Source of the DNA: Polytrichum commune | Lineage: Eukaryota; Streptophyta; Polytrichopsida; Polytrichales; Polytrichaceae | Assembly: GCA_950295325.1 (NCBI GenBank) | Contig: OX485803.1 | Span: 70,819,554 to 70,883,553, forward strand | DNA: 64,000 bases | Direction of reading: 5' to 3' | Shown here: one piece after another, positions 1-12,579 of the stretch | Layout of the letters: each line of letters opens with the position of its first letter | Numbering within the stretch: the stretch's first letter is position 1 | The notes under the pieces: generated by a model | What the model was told of the DNA's origin: nothing | Seen by the model: the letters and a program-made list of their open reading frames with translations, nothing else | The model's database searches: none | Made by a program: the position numbers and the translations under genes

Positions 1-675
1 GTGTAAATTCAATCTAATGAGCACAAGTTGGCAAACATGAAAAATGAACCAAATAACACCCACGTAACTTAGAAGGTACGTTGGTCGGTAGGAAGGCCGC
101 GAAATCCATTTTAAAAATGTTTAGAAGTGTGCCCATATGTTGTGGCGATTACAATTTACCATGACAAAAGTAGGAAAAGTAGAAGAAGAAAAATGATTAA
201 AAAAAGTAAGAAGGAAAAAAAAGTAATATGTATGTACTTGTGAACTTTGAGAACCCTTTGGGCTCACCATTTGGGTACTATTTGGAACCCACACCCTAAT
301 GCACAGTTGGAATTGTGTACGATCATTCCCATGTTACGACTTCCCCGCTTTTAGATATTCTTCGGTCCATTATTTCTCCTCCCTTTCACTTTATGTCGTT
401 GTCAATTTCAACAAAATAAAATAAAATATAAAATATAAATTGCATCAATGATGGACGTTGCCATTTGACATGTGTCAACCATGTGTCGTGTTTCGGTTGG
501 CTCGTTGGGTGTCCAAGCTCACTTACGTGAGAGGCGTTTTAGGAGGCTTGGTTGACACCATGCAACTTGCGTGGACATGTCGTATCTAAGATGTGCTAGT
601 TTGAAGTAGTGTTATGTTCTATTTTGAATGCACATCTATGAGACTCACAATATTATTCAATAACATATTGTTGCA
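1..675. other. AT-rich intergenic DNA, no gene seen
   Basis: There is no coding signal. The stretch contains A-rich runs near 180-230 and an ATAAAATA-type low-complexity patch near 412-440. Open frames are short and in random order on both strands. I see nothing else I can support. Confidence 0.6.
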
Positions 676-678
676 CTA

Positions 679-1011
679 CACTAGTAGAAAACATGGTAAA
701 AAAGAACCGCAGTCGTTTTCCCATTGCGGTTCTTTTGACCACCCTGATCTGCAGTCACCAAACGACTGCACATTTGTTTTTTTGGTTTCATGACTGCAAT
801 TTTGAAATTATGGGGGCATGTAATGCACCGTTGGAAAGGTATTTTCAGGACCTATCTAGCGGTATATTATAAGCCCCCAAAATTTCAAAATTACAGTCGT
901 AAACCCAAAAAAACAAATCCGCAGTTGTTTAGTGACTGCAGATCAGGGTGGTCAAAAGAACCGCAATGGGAAAGCGACTGCGGTTCTTTTTTACCATGTT
1001 TTCTACTAGTG
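679..1011. mobile_element. Non-autonomous CACTA foldback MITE
   Basis: The element begins CACTAGTAGAAAACATGG and ends with its reverse complement, the classic CACTA (En/Spm-type) terminus. It is flanked by a 3-bp direct duplication CTA (676-678 and 1012-1014), the target-site size of that superfamily. The terminal inverted repeats stay alignable for about 90 bases with only a few mismatches. The interior is also largely self-complementary (for example TTTTGAAATTATGGGGGC against GCCCCCAAAATTTCAAAATT), leaving a loop of roughly 60 bases near 820-880. Each arm contains a smaller nested hairpin (GAACCGCAGTCG opposite its complement). It encodes no transposase; the short open frame inside is a by-product of the palindrome. 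High arm identity suggests recent insertion or recent spread. Confidence 0.9.
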
Positions 1012-1014
1012 CTA

Positions 1015-3003
1015 TGAGGTCAAGAATTTTGTGAGCATAATCTCCTTATGATGGGCCACCCTCACAAAACAAACAATGTTCAACATGAACATTGTTCACT
1101 TTGCACAACTAAACAAACACTTCTCCAACATCAAATTTGTCTTACCAAAGCTATTGAGTTTGCTTTCTATTATATACTACTGTATAATATATGATATATA
1201 CGAAGTTGCTATCCACACCAATATGGTTTGACATTTTAGTGGTTGTTTCTAATAAACGAGAATGTAAATAGAAAACATCTCCTGGGAACGCCTCTCGACC
1301 AATCACATTTGTTGCCGAGGGCCATGCTTACATGATGTACACAATTCAAAACCCAAGAATATCGAGGTTTGGATTTTTTGCATATTGCCAACCCCTCATT
1401 CTTTGGACCCCATTTAGATGTGGTTACTCAAAGAGAGCTTGAATAATGTTTTGGTTTGCAAACTCGTAACCACTTTACACCATTACCATTGTGGCATAAG
1501 TGTGTCACACATACCTTATCCTTAAATCTTATGAAAGTCAAACCATGTTACATCAGCCATGCCATCCTACTTGGACCATAAGATATCTTTCGAGAATGAT
1601 TTTTTGTTTATCGTCGACATATATCCTACAAGGGATTTAGATTTTAACATAAGCTTGTATGAATGTTAATATTCATTATGATATGTACCTATTTATTGCT
1701 CTACCTCCCCATGCCAACACAATTATGTGTCCATCACAAACAATTTGATAGCATAAGGATCCACGAGGACTTTGCCAAAATTTTAAATGACAATTGCGTT
1801 GTATTAGAGATCAAGAATATACATACATATATATATATAGTGCATGAGGTTCATATGAAATGATTTACATGGATATGACATGAATACAAGTATTTTCAAT
1901 CTTGTAAAGGGGGCAATTCAACAACTTCTTTTATATATATATATTCAACAAATTAAAGGCATGTTAGGGTTAATCAACCTTCCATGTCAATTCCATCGTG
2001 GCGTTTAACTTCATGGAATAATAATTGAAATTATCATTTTTGCTCACATAGCAACTGTAGTATGGTCTAAGCATCTCTACCCCTGCCACCACATTTCCTT
2101 CCAGCTCTTTGGAAGGGGAGAAGGCACGGTAATCCCGTCACACTAGTCAACACAATATTTAGAGGTGTCACAATGTAAAAGGGACTAAATATTTATGTAA
2201 GGATACAAAAAATTCTCTACATAGTCAACTCTCTTTCAACGCACTTCATAACACTTAATGATTTTAAATGTTATAATCATCTTTACTTGGTTTCTTTATC
2301 AATACGAACAAACAACCATTACTGTGTTACACATTTTGGAGTTACAATATTACGTACATAATAGCAATTGCTATTGTAGTGGCGGTGCCTCTACGATGAC
2401 TGTAAATATTTAAGCATGGAAATTAGGAACCCGTAACGAGTTCAATATCAAAGTCCTTAACTTCACATGCTGTAGAATTTGTGTAACACAAAAAAACAAC
2501 ACCAACTTTGGAGTAGGAAGGAGTAAGAGGGAGATGTGGTAACCGGAAGTGAAAACGCTCTTATACGGAGGGGTTACGGGATCGATTGAAACGTCTATGG
2601 CTTTGACCGATGTTCCCGAATCTCTCTAGTACCCAAAAAACATTAATATCGTTTAAAGAACCAAAAAATCTCCCTTCAACATGCGTATCTTGGATGAAAT
2701 TATCTTCACGTACACGGGGTGGGCCATGGCAAGGACTCCCCTCATTCGTTGCAAAACGCACCGGCAACAACAACTTATTCCCAATCCAGGTTGGCTTTCG
2801 AGAGGGAGCTTTCACATTGGCTCCCTTGTGGGAAGGAAGGAGTTTACAAAGAGGGGCTCATGTGGGAATCTTGGAGGGGAAAGAAAGGAAAGGAAAACGG
2901 AAGAATATAATACTAGAGGACACTTAAACAGGTATCCCATAGATGCTTATCTGAAGGAGTCTAGCTATCTTTGCTGAGTGCTAGGAAATCGAATTTCAAC
3001 ACT
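1015..3003. other. Intergenic DNA, no gene recognised
   Basis: AT-rich sequence with a short (TA)n patch near 1825-1845 and another near 1930. A somewhat GC-richer piece at about 2540-2900 carries overlapping short open frames on both strands, of up to 105 codons. None resembles a family I recognise and their codon use looks non-coding. It may be the remnant of a repeat. Confidence 0.45.
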
Positions 3004-3005
3004 AA

Positions 3006-3513
3006 GGGCCACTTCACACACGAGACTGAGAGACCGTGACCATTACACTTCAAGCACTCTCATTGGTGGAAAGGGTGGAGCCGGTCCAAGTTCGCTACTT
3101 CACACTACGCTTGCGGGACCAACGGAGTGAGTATGTGAATGCGAGGTGGATGTAAAGGCTACATGGATTCGTACATGGCATCGAATGGATCATGTTTCGT
3201 GGTCACTCTTTTGGATTGTTTTCAAAAACCGTCTTTTGGAAGTAGGCCTGACACGAAACCGGGAGACCATGGCACTCTGAACACTCACAACCGTTGATTT
3301 ATTCTATTTGATCATGTGCGAGGACCCCACGTGAATAGAAACTCATTGAAATAGCATTTGGTTGAGGGTCGAGTCACATATGACTGCACACTACCCTTGA
3401 GTGTCCATGACCAAACTACATGATTTTGGAGGTGTGTTGGGACGGCCTTTGGACACTTTCTTTTGGGCTCTCACAATTTCATGGCTCATGGCTCATGGCT
3501 CTTGGCTCTAAGG
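3006..3513 (+). mobile_element. GGGCC-type MITE, right end truncated
   Basis: It starts with the inverted-repeat motif GGGCCACTTCACACACGAG and follows the same sequence as the full-length copies at 34041-34540 and 47613-48111, through the internal passage on shared landmarks such as TTCAAAAACC and CTTTGGACACTTTC. It breaks off at 'CTTGGCTC', where the right terminal repeat should begin, and runs directly into a second related element. It contains a small CATGGCT triplication near 3480-3505. The full-length copies have TWA target duplications, as in PIF/Harbinger (Tourist-like) MITEs. Confidence 0.7.
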
Positions 3514-3515
3514 CC

Positions 3516-4015
3516 ACTTCACACACAAGATTGAACGCGTGTGACCATTGCAATCTAAGAGCTCTCATTGGTCGAAAGGGTGAAGGCCTAAAGGCCCAAA
3601 GAAGACTTCATGGATGAAAAGTCTACATGAAGTCCTACATGGCGGACTATGGATAAGGTTTCATGATCTCTCAAAATTTTCGTGAGACCATGATTTTTTT
3701 AAATATTTTTTCTAGCATGACGGATTTCAGGACATATTACATGACAAGTTCCAGGACAAACAAACACCACCAAGTAATTCTCTCAAATTAATAGAGTTTG
3801 AGACATATTATATTAAACCAAATCCTCCCCTCTTTTTCTGCCAACAAAATATGCAATGGTCCTGCAACATGGTCCATTCTCACTTCACACTATGCTTGAG
3901 GGCCCGTGACTACATAAAACGGCTTTCCCAACACCCATGGTACGGCCTTTTGGATGAGAGTCAAGGTCCTCACCATTACAAGGTCACTGCTCTTGGCTCA
4001 TGTGTGAAGTGGCCC
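3516..4015 (+). mobile_element. GGGCC-type MITE, second subfamily
   Basis: The left end GGCCACTTCACACAC abuts the truncated copy to its left. The right end ATGTGTGAAGTGGCCC is its inverted repeat. The first 150 bases match the element at 42788-43113 (shared 'CTCTCATTGGTCGAAA' and the AAGTCTACATG passage), and the right part shares 'GGATGAGAGTCAAGG'. It is longer than that relative because of extra AT-rich sequence near 3680-3850. There is no coding capacity. Assignment to PIF/Harbinger rests on the terminal motif shared with copies that have TTA or TAA duplications. Confidence 0.65.
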
Positions 4016-5113
4016 TTAGTTATGAGTTATCGGCCCGATAATTTTTTTTAAATTATCCCTCCAAATTTCATGGATTTGACATGCTTTACTCAGGCACTGC
4101 CTATGTATTGTAGTTGGGGTACAGTGCTTGCCAACAAATTGTGTGAAGGAAAAGGCTTTTTTTTAGTCACCAATTTTTCTCAAGAGAGGCTCAACTTACA
4201 TTTTCTTGATGATGTTAAGTTAACATATTGAAGGCAATGGTGGCTTCAAGATGGCCCATCATATCATGGTTCATTAATGAAGGAAGCGAAGATTGTTTTC
4301 CATGGATAGAGAAATGGTGGGAGATTATCCCTCCATGGCATGAACGTCCCAAAATGTGACTCTTGGTTTCAATCGATCGGATCATGGTCATAAATAAACA
4401 TCTTTTGACCTAGAATGTCCAAAACATATTTGTTGACACTGCCCATGACCTTCAAACATTTGATCACACAATTTCATATTGTTTATATTGTATATTACGT
4501 GAAAGAGCTCACGTCTCAAGAAACATCGAGACAAGTGGGTTCACTTCGAGACCATCTCATGCTTGCAACTTCTCACCAATCTATAATGTACTATATGTGT
4601 CTGCCAATTCTAGCTCTCTTTTTGCTCTCATAGAAACCAAATTGTGTCATCAAGACGAATTATCAAAGTGTTCACTTCTACATTCATTATGGAAGGGTGA
4701 TAAAGCACTAGTTGGATTGTTGATTGCATAGACGTGATTCTTTGGTGGTGTCTCATAACCTCCTTCTTTAACGATAATTATCATAAGAATTTCATGAACA
4801 TTGTTTTCATAAGCATGTGACCACACATTCTCAATATGGACACCTCTAAACCTATACTGACAATTTAAGGGTAAAGTCCAACAAAACATGCTCCCACCCC
4901 TTCGAATATGCAGCTTGTTTAAGGGGTTGAGTTTCAACTCCTCTATGGGGGAATCAACTATCAATGTCTCAAAATCAAGTTTGACCACATAAATTCTTAG
5001 CTTCAACTATTTGAATGAAAAGCTTTATGTATTATAAGATATTAATTTTGATCGTGGGACCCGCAATTCATAGTGCTCATAGAGAGTGAATGTGTGGGAC
5101 ATGTAAAGGGGAC
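4016..5113. other. Intergenic DNA, no gene recognised
   Basis: AT-rich sequence without recognisable coding or repeat structure. A 118-codon open frame on the - strand (4650-5006) resembles nothing I recognise, has no supported splice partners and is probably chance. Confidence 0.4.
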
Positions 5114-5115
5114 TA

Positions 5116-5483
5116 CACTAAATACTATATTTAATGCACATGGTATCATTGTGGTAACTTTCCCAATAAGTTTACAAACTACTATCATCCCAACTTACTT
5201 TCAATCATCTAGATGCCAATTATTGAAACAAAGATCGGTATATTTGCATCCTAATATTTGTGTGATGAGGATATTGTAACGGATAATTGAATTTTGGTTG
5301 AAAAATCACTTAGTAAGTTCATTTCATTACGACATTATAAATCTATAATGCCAATTTTTTTCTATACAAGGAATGACAATAATGTGAGGTTTACGTTTAG
5401 TGTTGGTGACACTACACAAGCGGTTCGCAATTAGAATCAAGCAAGACAAATAGAATTGGTGACACTAAATGCAATATTTAGTG
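5116..5483. mobile_element. TA-flanked CACTAAAT-family MITE
   Basis: The left end is CACTAAATACTATATTTA preceded by TA (5114-5115). The right end, read on the opposite strand, is CACTAAATATTGCATTTAGT; its outside dinucleotide is now CA, presumably a decayed TA. At 368 bp it is almost the same length as the copy at 62215-62581. It aligns with that copy in reverse orientation through several landmarks, such as GTGTCACCAATT and GTCATTCCTTGT. There is no open frame of interest. Confidence 0.65.
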
Positions 5484-5760
5484 CACTTGCTTCTAAAGCA
5501 TTGTTACTTGATTTAGCACCCATGTGTGTCAATGTTTGGTGTACAACGTGTGCCCATGTTCTTAAGTATTTATTAGGCAAAAGTTCATTGTTTCCTTGTA
5601 CGGTCAGTTTTTTTGATGGCAATGACCTTGTCTGTAAGTGGGAGAAGGGTCCATGCATATCTCGCCGGAATGCATGAAGTTTTGGAATTCCTGAATAATT
5701 TTTCATCCCTATTGTATGTTGTGGGGATGGCGAATAACTTTGCATTCCCACATCTACATG

Positions 5761-6035
5761 TGCATTGCGGATGAAACATACGCAAATGCAGATGTGGGAT
5801 GAGCGGGCTTGCATCTGCATTGTGGATGAATAAAACGCAGATGCAGATGTGGGATGAGTGGGCTTGCATCTGCATTGTGGATGAAAAAAATGCAAATGCA
5901 AATGTGGGATGAGCGGACTTGCATCTGCATTGCGGATGAAAAAAACGTAAATGCAGATGTGGGATGAGCGGGCTTGCATCAATTGTGGATGAAAAAGCGC
6001 AAATGGAGATACAGGTGCGGGACGAATGGGCTTGC
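5761..6035. repeat. 55-bp tandem minisatellite, about five units
   Basis: Units begin at 5761, 5816, 5871, 5926 and about 5981. Each has the form TGCATTGYGGATGAA, then an A-rich piece, then ATGTGGGATGAGCGGGCTTG. The first four are close copies and the fifth has drifted. Because 55 is not a multiple of three, the long open frames read from the - strand here (up to 223 codons, with His/Pro/Cys-rich repeats) shift frame with each unit, which argues against protein coding. Confidence 0.85.
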
Positions 6036-7437
6036 TCATCAGGCCTAGCCGCATAGTTGGGTTTGCTAACCGAAACCGGGCCCCTAACCGGCGAGAATCC
6101 CCTAACAAATGCCGCAGAAAACCGACATCTAACCAAGCCCGTTGACCGTATCAGAGGCCGTGTCGGGGTCTGTTAACCGAATCTAAAGTGCTTTAGAGTG
6201 GAAAACGAGATTTGGGATATTAGATTAGGTAGGAGTTTGTGGAAGATCTAAGTAGGACGGATTCATTGCCGGGTGGACCAAACATGGGTTACGTTCATGC
6301 GGCCGATCTTTGCGTCTTTGCCGTGATTCTCTCCAATGGAGTCGCCGTGACAGGCTTGGGCAGAGCTGCTTGGCGTCGTTGCAGCAAACTGGCTTGAGTG
6401 GAGCTGCGACATGCAATTGCAGATTACGAAACGCAATCCTCAAGCTTTCTTTGTAGGCTCGGTTCGAGTGGGAAGTCCCCACACCTCCAGGTAACTCACT
6501 CAACACGGATGATGTGAGCAGCGTTTACAGGACCCAATGTTCGGCAGCAACAAGCTCGTTTGTGGTGAGGTCATTGCCTACCCAAGGGAATCCACGTCGG
6601 AACTGGCCGAATCCATCGAGCAACCTCGACACAGCTTCGGAGCACCTAGTCGCATAATGGGATGCATAATTGTGATGACCTTCAATTTCTCATCAGAGCA
6701 TTGGTTTGATTCATGGAAAACGTACGTTGAACTGTGCAAGGATGATTTCACGAGCGGCTGATTCAAGATTCAAGCAAGGCTGAGTTTACTGAGAGCCTTC
6801 AAGCAGGCAGGCAGTGACGAATCGAAGACGGCCGAAAATTCTAGAAACTCCTAGTCAAGAGATGAACAAAAATTCCAGAAATCCGGAGCTAACGGATGGC
6901 CGAAAACTCTAGAACTTCAGAGCTACCAGATGGCTAACAGACGTCTCAGTGTAGCTTGTTCTTCAGAGTCTCAAAGCTCGAGTTGGTCGATTCTGGCTCC
7001 TTCGGGTTATGATTGTCGTATCTATCGGCCGATGCTTTGGAGACCCTAAGCTAATGTCGGAGTTGCAGGTGCTCGACTGAGTTTCGATCGGTGCGATGTC
7101 GCCCAAATCACATGAGGCAGATCGATGGGCGAGGCAGATTTTAGCTTGAGCATTGACAGAGCTGGGAGTTCGGAAGGTGGGGAGAGCTTGCCTTGACGAC
7201 AATCAATCTGCAGGGACCGCGCGCCTGATCTCGTCAACTTTGAAGCAGGATCATCAACAGACGGAGGCCATGACAGGGAGTCTGATGAGGGGCTCATCGC
7301 ACCGGCCAGTTCAGACACCATCCGTTGGCATCGCCGAAATCATCTTGAAAACATCTTGGTGTGATCAGGGCATGCATTTCTAGTTGGGTGGTTTTTCATG
7401 CCCCATCACACCAAAATTTCAGTCGCGTTCTAGCCAT
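6036..7437. other. GC-richer island of unknown origin
   Basis: This stretch is visibly richer in G and C than its surroundings and has many CG dinucleotides. Open frames of 60-93 codons occur on both strands, but none gives a recognisable protein and none joins across plausible splice sites. Inside is a loose duplication (GGCCGAAAATTCTAGAA near 6831 and GGCCGAAAACTCTAGAA near 6899). It could be an old long terminal repeat, a captured gene fragment carried by a transposon, or an unmethylated remnant of a lost gene. I cannot choose between these. Confidence 0.4.
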
Positions 7438-7700
7438 GAAATTGTGGGGATCCTCTTGAGAAATAAATGTTGGCCCATCACTTAAACTTCACACTATTAT
7501 AGTTGGAGATGTCAACATATGGTTTCATAACCGGCCGGTGTGATCAGCCCCTCACGCCCTGATCAGGTTTCCGTTTGGTTTCAACTGTGAAATTGCTTGG
7601 GATATATTATGTTGAGAAATAGATATCGGCCCACCACCTTTCACACTATTACAGTCGGAGATGCTGACGGATGGTGCCACAAGTGTGATCAACCCTCGCT
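7438..7700. repeat. Imperfect direct duplication, about 150-bp period
   Basis: Two copies follow each other with the same order of landmarks: GAAATTGTGGGGAT / GAAATTGCTTGGGAT, TTGAGAAATA, GGCCCA.CAC, TTCACACTATTA.AGT.GGAGATG, and GTGTGATCA at the end. They start at about 7438 and 7588. It is non-coding and probably part of a decayed mobile element bordering the GC-richer island. Confidence 0.6.
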
Positions 7701-10700
7701 GCAAGCTCGCACCTAAACTTACCACGGTTCAATTAAGACTTCAATTTTGTTTTTCCACCTTTTTGGCATGGAGGAGTTCCGACTATCCATCAGTGTAAGT
7801 ATTTCACCGGAAGGTGCGCTTGGGTCCTTACACAATTTAGACAACACATTAGTAGTATAGTATAGGTGCCTATTCCCGATCATGACCCCATCAGCCAAAA
7901 CCAATAGTGCCATGACACATGTCACGGTTATGAGTACTAAAGTGAGGAGGAATGAGTGGTGACAATGAGCAACTATGGCATACTCTACATGTTAGTAATA
8001 TGTAGAGACCAACTTTTGGCTTCAAAAAACTCACAGTAATTTCAATTCAAGGAATAATATTACCAAAAAAAATGTGCAATCCTCCTTTTTAAAATTTCCT
8101 ACATGGGACAAATGTGCACCACCTTATACTTCTCCAGATTTGGCGTAGAATCTCCTAAATGATCAGTTATAGGCGCCTCTACTCTACATTACCCTCAAGC
8201 CTTTAAGGATTGTATAGCTCCCAATAGCCTATCTATGGCCATCTGATCAGAAAATCCCATCATAGGTGGTTGGTGTTAAGGAAAAGGAATGAACATAATA
8301 AATTCCCATTGGCCAATTTTTTAAGGAGGGAGCCATCTTTTAAGGTCGTACCTTAAACTATATTCTAACATATGAACGACTTGCCAACCCATACACTACT
8401 TTGGCGCAGAGTCCGGATGGAAGCCTTCTTTATAGAGTTACAGTCAAAGCCAATCTTCTATTACATTAGATAGGCCCAGAAAGAAAGGGTTTCTATTGGC
8501 CGATTCCTAGTAAGGTCAGCTTGGAGAACTAAAAGATAGCATGAGCACCGGAAGGATAGATAAAAGCTCAGCGGGCTCCCGTGGTGGGAATAGAAGTGTT
8601 TTATATCAAAAGGAAGATGGGGAATCGTAAAGCAAAAGACACAATCGGAAAGAAATGCCTGCCATTGGTCCACCTTGGATGCATCTCTCAATGGCAAATC
8701 CATCTTTAGGGGCTAATAACATGGCCAAGGCTAAGATAGATGTCCACCTCTTTGAGCCAGGGTCTCTCTAAACACCCCCGATGAGCGTTGCACTTGTCAA
8801 GCCGAGCTTGGTCTGCCCCGACCTTGGCCTAACCCCCCATCCGGTCTCTAGTCCAGCCTTCAGCTTGGCTGCCCGACTTCGAAAAATAAAATTGACTTTG
8901 CATTCTTGAAGGCCGTTTGTCCATGTAACTCATATTGAGTGCACTTCATTTTCAAGGTTCAAAATTCAATATATATGTTCACGTCCATTGAGTAAATAAG
9001 CAATTGATTGGGATTTCCTTTTCGGAATGAAACCGTCAATAAAGCATGTAATTAACTTGGAAGTCAAATACATTACAAAACCCTCATTACAACTGAGGTT
9101 ATAATTCTTGTGACTTACCGTTGAAAAGGTCTTTGTCGTTCTAAAATGGAACTAAGATTAGTGTTTTGTTTTGGTATGTTTCTTTTATAATTGTTTAGTT
9201 AATACCTTCTACTTTCACAAAGTATTCATACGAATTCAAAGTAATTAAGTGTGATTAAATGTAATTAAGTGTAAATAAACCCAATCAATCCCATTGATGA
9301 AAGTAGAATGATGCATTTGTTTTGATTGCATGAGCCTTGTTTTTTTTATACAATAGAATTATAATTCAAACTTTTAAGATTAATATATTAAGAATAGATA
9401 TACACTTCAAGGTAAGAAAAGGAGAATATAGAAAATTGACAATTTTCAATCAAAACAATATGGAATTTTTATATATAGTATTATATCAAGAAAGGGAAAA
9501 AGTAACTTCGTTATTGATTTTTTTTTCTTTGTTAACAACCATCTTTTCATATTTCATTGACAACATGAAGAACATGATGATACCTATTGTGACCTTCCCA
9601 AGACTTTCCTTTTGGAGGAATTTGCTTTCAAGAGTCAATCATAAACCCAAAACGGGCCTCTCAAGAAGTTAAGGGTCAGGATTTTGTGATGTAAATAGCA
9701 ATGGAAATATGTTGCCATTTACCTTGTGTACGTTAATAATCCTCTCATTGATTTGGTTGGTGGCATGGGCACATGCAAGACAATCTTCACGACTTAAACA
9801 TCACCATTGCGTTTCCATCTTGCTTCCTTTGCCATATCGTGCATTTGTATATGTACTCTCCATTTTAGGTGTTCATATGCAATGCAAAAAAGGAGAATAC
9901 CATATGAATGGTTGAGGTTTACAATCATTCCATAACTTAGCCAACATGACATAAATTTGGTTCAAAGTACATCGTCATGAGAACAAGCACTTAATTCTCT
10001 AGTTGCAAACATAGATAAGGAGCACACACCCTAATAGAGTTTTATCCGAAAGAAATTTCATAGGACTTTGTGATGGAGCTATTGTTTCACTCATAACATG
10101 CCAAGGATCCACTATAAAATAAAATGATATAAATCCCATCCCACTCACTCACCATAGTTTGACAACAACTTCAAGCATGATAATAAGTGGACCATGTTTC
10201 TACACATAATATGCATTGTAATGAACAAAAACTAGGAACATACATAACTTTGATGACGTATTTAAGTACATCTAGACATATTTTAAAAGCTTGACATTTG
10301 GTTACTTCAATTTTATCAATGAATATGTCAATATACTTCTCATATACCAAAATTTTATGGGAGATATGTGACACCTCGGTGATTATTTTAATGGTGTGTT
10401 TTTAAGATGTCATGAAAAAAAATAAGATTTCAATGTGTTATATATGCATATATATATATACAATTTTCTATAATATTATCAAGATCAAAATATGCATATA
10501 TTATCAAAGAATCTTACCATACAATCCTATTGCAAGATCATATGATTCAAATGAACGTGTTATAATTTTGGACTTGGAATTAGTGTGATCTTACTAATTA
10601 ACAGTTTTTGTCTTTGATGTGCAAAAAACACTAGCCCTCTTTCTCACAAACCTTCTTATGTGGTTTGTTGAAAGTTTTGGTGCCACCTTAATCACACTTA

Positions 10701-12059
10701 TTAGAACTTCATAATTTGCTATCCCCCATTTTTGGGGGGTTAACAATAAATACAAAACATGAAGTCCATATTTCAAGATTAACAATCAAAAGCTTCAAAG
10801 AAGATGTTGTTATTTGTCCAATGTGAGGGGGTACAACTATCTCTCACTTGTTTTCTTTTTTTGCAAGTTACTCTCAATCTTACTAGAGGTTTAGAACACA
10901 CATTGAAAACTTGGAAGGACTAGAAGTGAAAACTTGGTCATAGAGTTGACATTGATTTCACTTTCTTTGGAAATGCCAACCACGTAAGGATAAAACCCTG
11001 AGTGCTTTAATAGCCATTTTAGACATGCGCACACCACTATTAAACTTTGTATCATCTAAAATTCCTAAATTTCTCATGCACGTGGATTTGTTTTCCCTTA
11101 CAAACAATACACATACCAAGCTTGCATACATAGAATGGATGACTTTGAAATAGTTATAAGAAGGTTTGGACCACATTTGTGAAATCAAACACTTCAACCT
11201 TAAACTAGCTAACTTCTATGTAAAGCATCTAGCATTTCTAATGCCCAAATTGCCCAAAACACTCAAATTCCAATATGCATAATACATGGGAAACTGTAGA
11301 AAAAATATCTTTTGGCCACTCACCCACACCTACCCTAGTTGCGTCCTATGCCCAAACAAAGAGTGTGACACATGGCCACACCAATATCCTTTAGGTTTTG
11401 CTCAAATTAAGACACTAAGCCTCATTCCATGCGCCACTTGTACATGTTCTTTTAACATGCATGATAATTAAACGTCTACGTATTTATCTTCTATAAACTC
11501 ATCTTGATTATCAAACACCTTTCTTCAAAGAATAGATGTTGGAATTGCATAAACCTCTGATCCTACACGGGTGAATAAAACACCTAAAAATATATGTGAG
11601 ATCCATCATTTAAGTTCCAAAATCATATATTTTACATATTTGAAACTATTACCCTTAAGAAATGCCCAAATAAGCATAATAGGCCTCGTTCTATGCACTA
11701 AATGTAACAATGTGTGTAATGATACTTTAGCAACAATGTTGTCTTATATATATATAGGTTTGTTGTCATTGTTGTTGTTGAACAACCTCTTGTGTATAAT
11801 CAACAATGAAATAGTTGTAGAAGTATGTGCAATGATCTTTTGTCTACAACTTTGATTTATGATTTTTTTAAAATGAATATTGAATATCATGTTTAGTATA
11901 GTCACTGTCTAAAGTGCATATCACCCTTGGATGGAGAGATGGACTTATTGCATAGAACCGTACCTCTCATCCATCCAACATAATAACTTGAACCTCTATA
12001 CGTTTGTGGCCGACTCATCTCCAATGACTTGCAATAGGCTAAATTAGAGTCTTTGAAAC
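7701..12059. other. Long intergenic stretch, no gene recognised
   Basis: AT-rich DNA with no coding exon I can support. A GC-rich patch at about 8765-8880 and a very AT-rich open frame at 9337-9672 (111 codons, Ile/Phe/Lys-rich) stand out, but neither resembles a known protein. The part from about 11.2 kb onward shares words with the array at 12.6-14.0 kb (for example CCTACACGGGTGAATAAAAC near 11566), so it is probably a more decayed portion of the same repeat. Confidence 0.4.
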
Positions 12060-12061
12060 TA

Positions 12062-12285
12062 CACTAAATATGATAATTAGTAATACTCACTAGTTGGAAT
12101 TACGCATTGCTATATATATTTACTATATATATCATTTAAAAATATTCAAAGATGTTAAATTGGTTGTTTGGACATTATAAAACATTAACAACTTTACTTG
12201 GTTAAAAAAATACGTTAATGGTGAAAAAATATATAACATTGTTTTAAATCCAAAAAACAAGTGACACTAAATATGATACTTAGTG
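12062..12285. mobile_element. Short TA-flanked CACTAAAT-family MITE
   Basis: It starts CACTAAATATGATAATTAGT after TA (12060-12061) and ends with the inverse of CACTAAGTATCATATTTAGT before TA (12286-12287). At 224 bp it is shorter than other members. Each terminus is itself close to a palindrome, as in the rest of the family. It is non-coding and AT-rich. Confidence 0.6.
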
Positions 12286-12579
12286 TACTTCCAGTGTCAA
12301 ATCAACTTTAAAAAGTAGCCTTTGACTTGCATACTATTTTAGGGCTTTATGTTGGATGAGTGAGAAGCATCCTTGTATGTGATACTTTCCTCTCCACCCC
12401 CCTTCCCCCTTCCCCCCTTTGATCATGCGTAGGCTACACAAAAAGTTAGAAAAGATGAAGAGAATATTCATATTAAACCATATTTAATTCACATTCTTTT
12501 AGAGCATTATCATTCAGAAATGCTAAAATGAGTATACTAGGCCTTATTTTGTACACATGTGTGTAACTCAATGACGTTC

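Noticed and set aside
790-1017. 75-codon open frame inside the CACTA MITE
   Set aside because: It lies within the inverted repeat and its sequence is explained by the palindrome.
5437-6136. Two long - strand open frames (223 and 183 codons) rich in His, Pro and Cys
   Set aside because: They arise from the 55-bp minisatellite read in shifting frames. No similarity outside the repeat and no splice or start context.
9337-9672. Possible organelle-derived gene (AT-rich, 111 codons, Ile/Phe/Lys-rich)
   Set aside because: No recognisable chloroplast or mitochondrial protein, and the composition alone explains the open frame.
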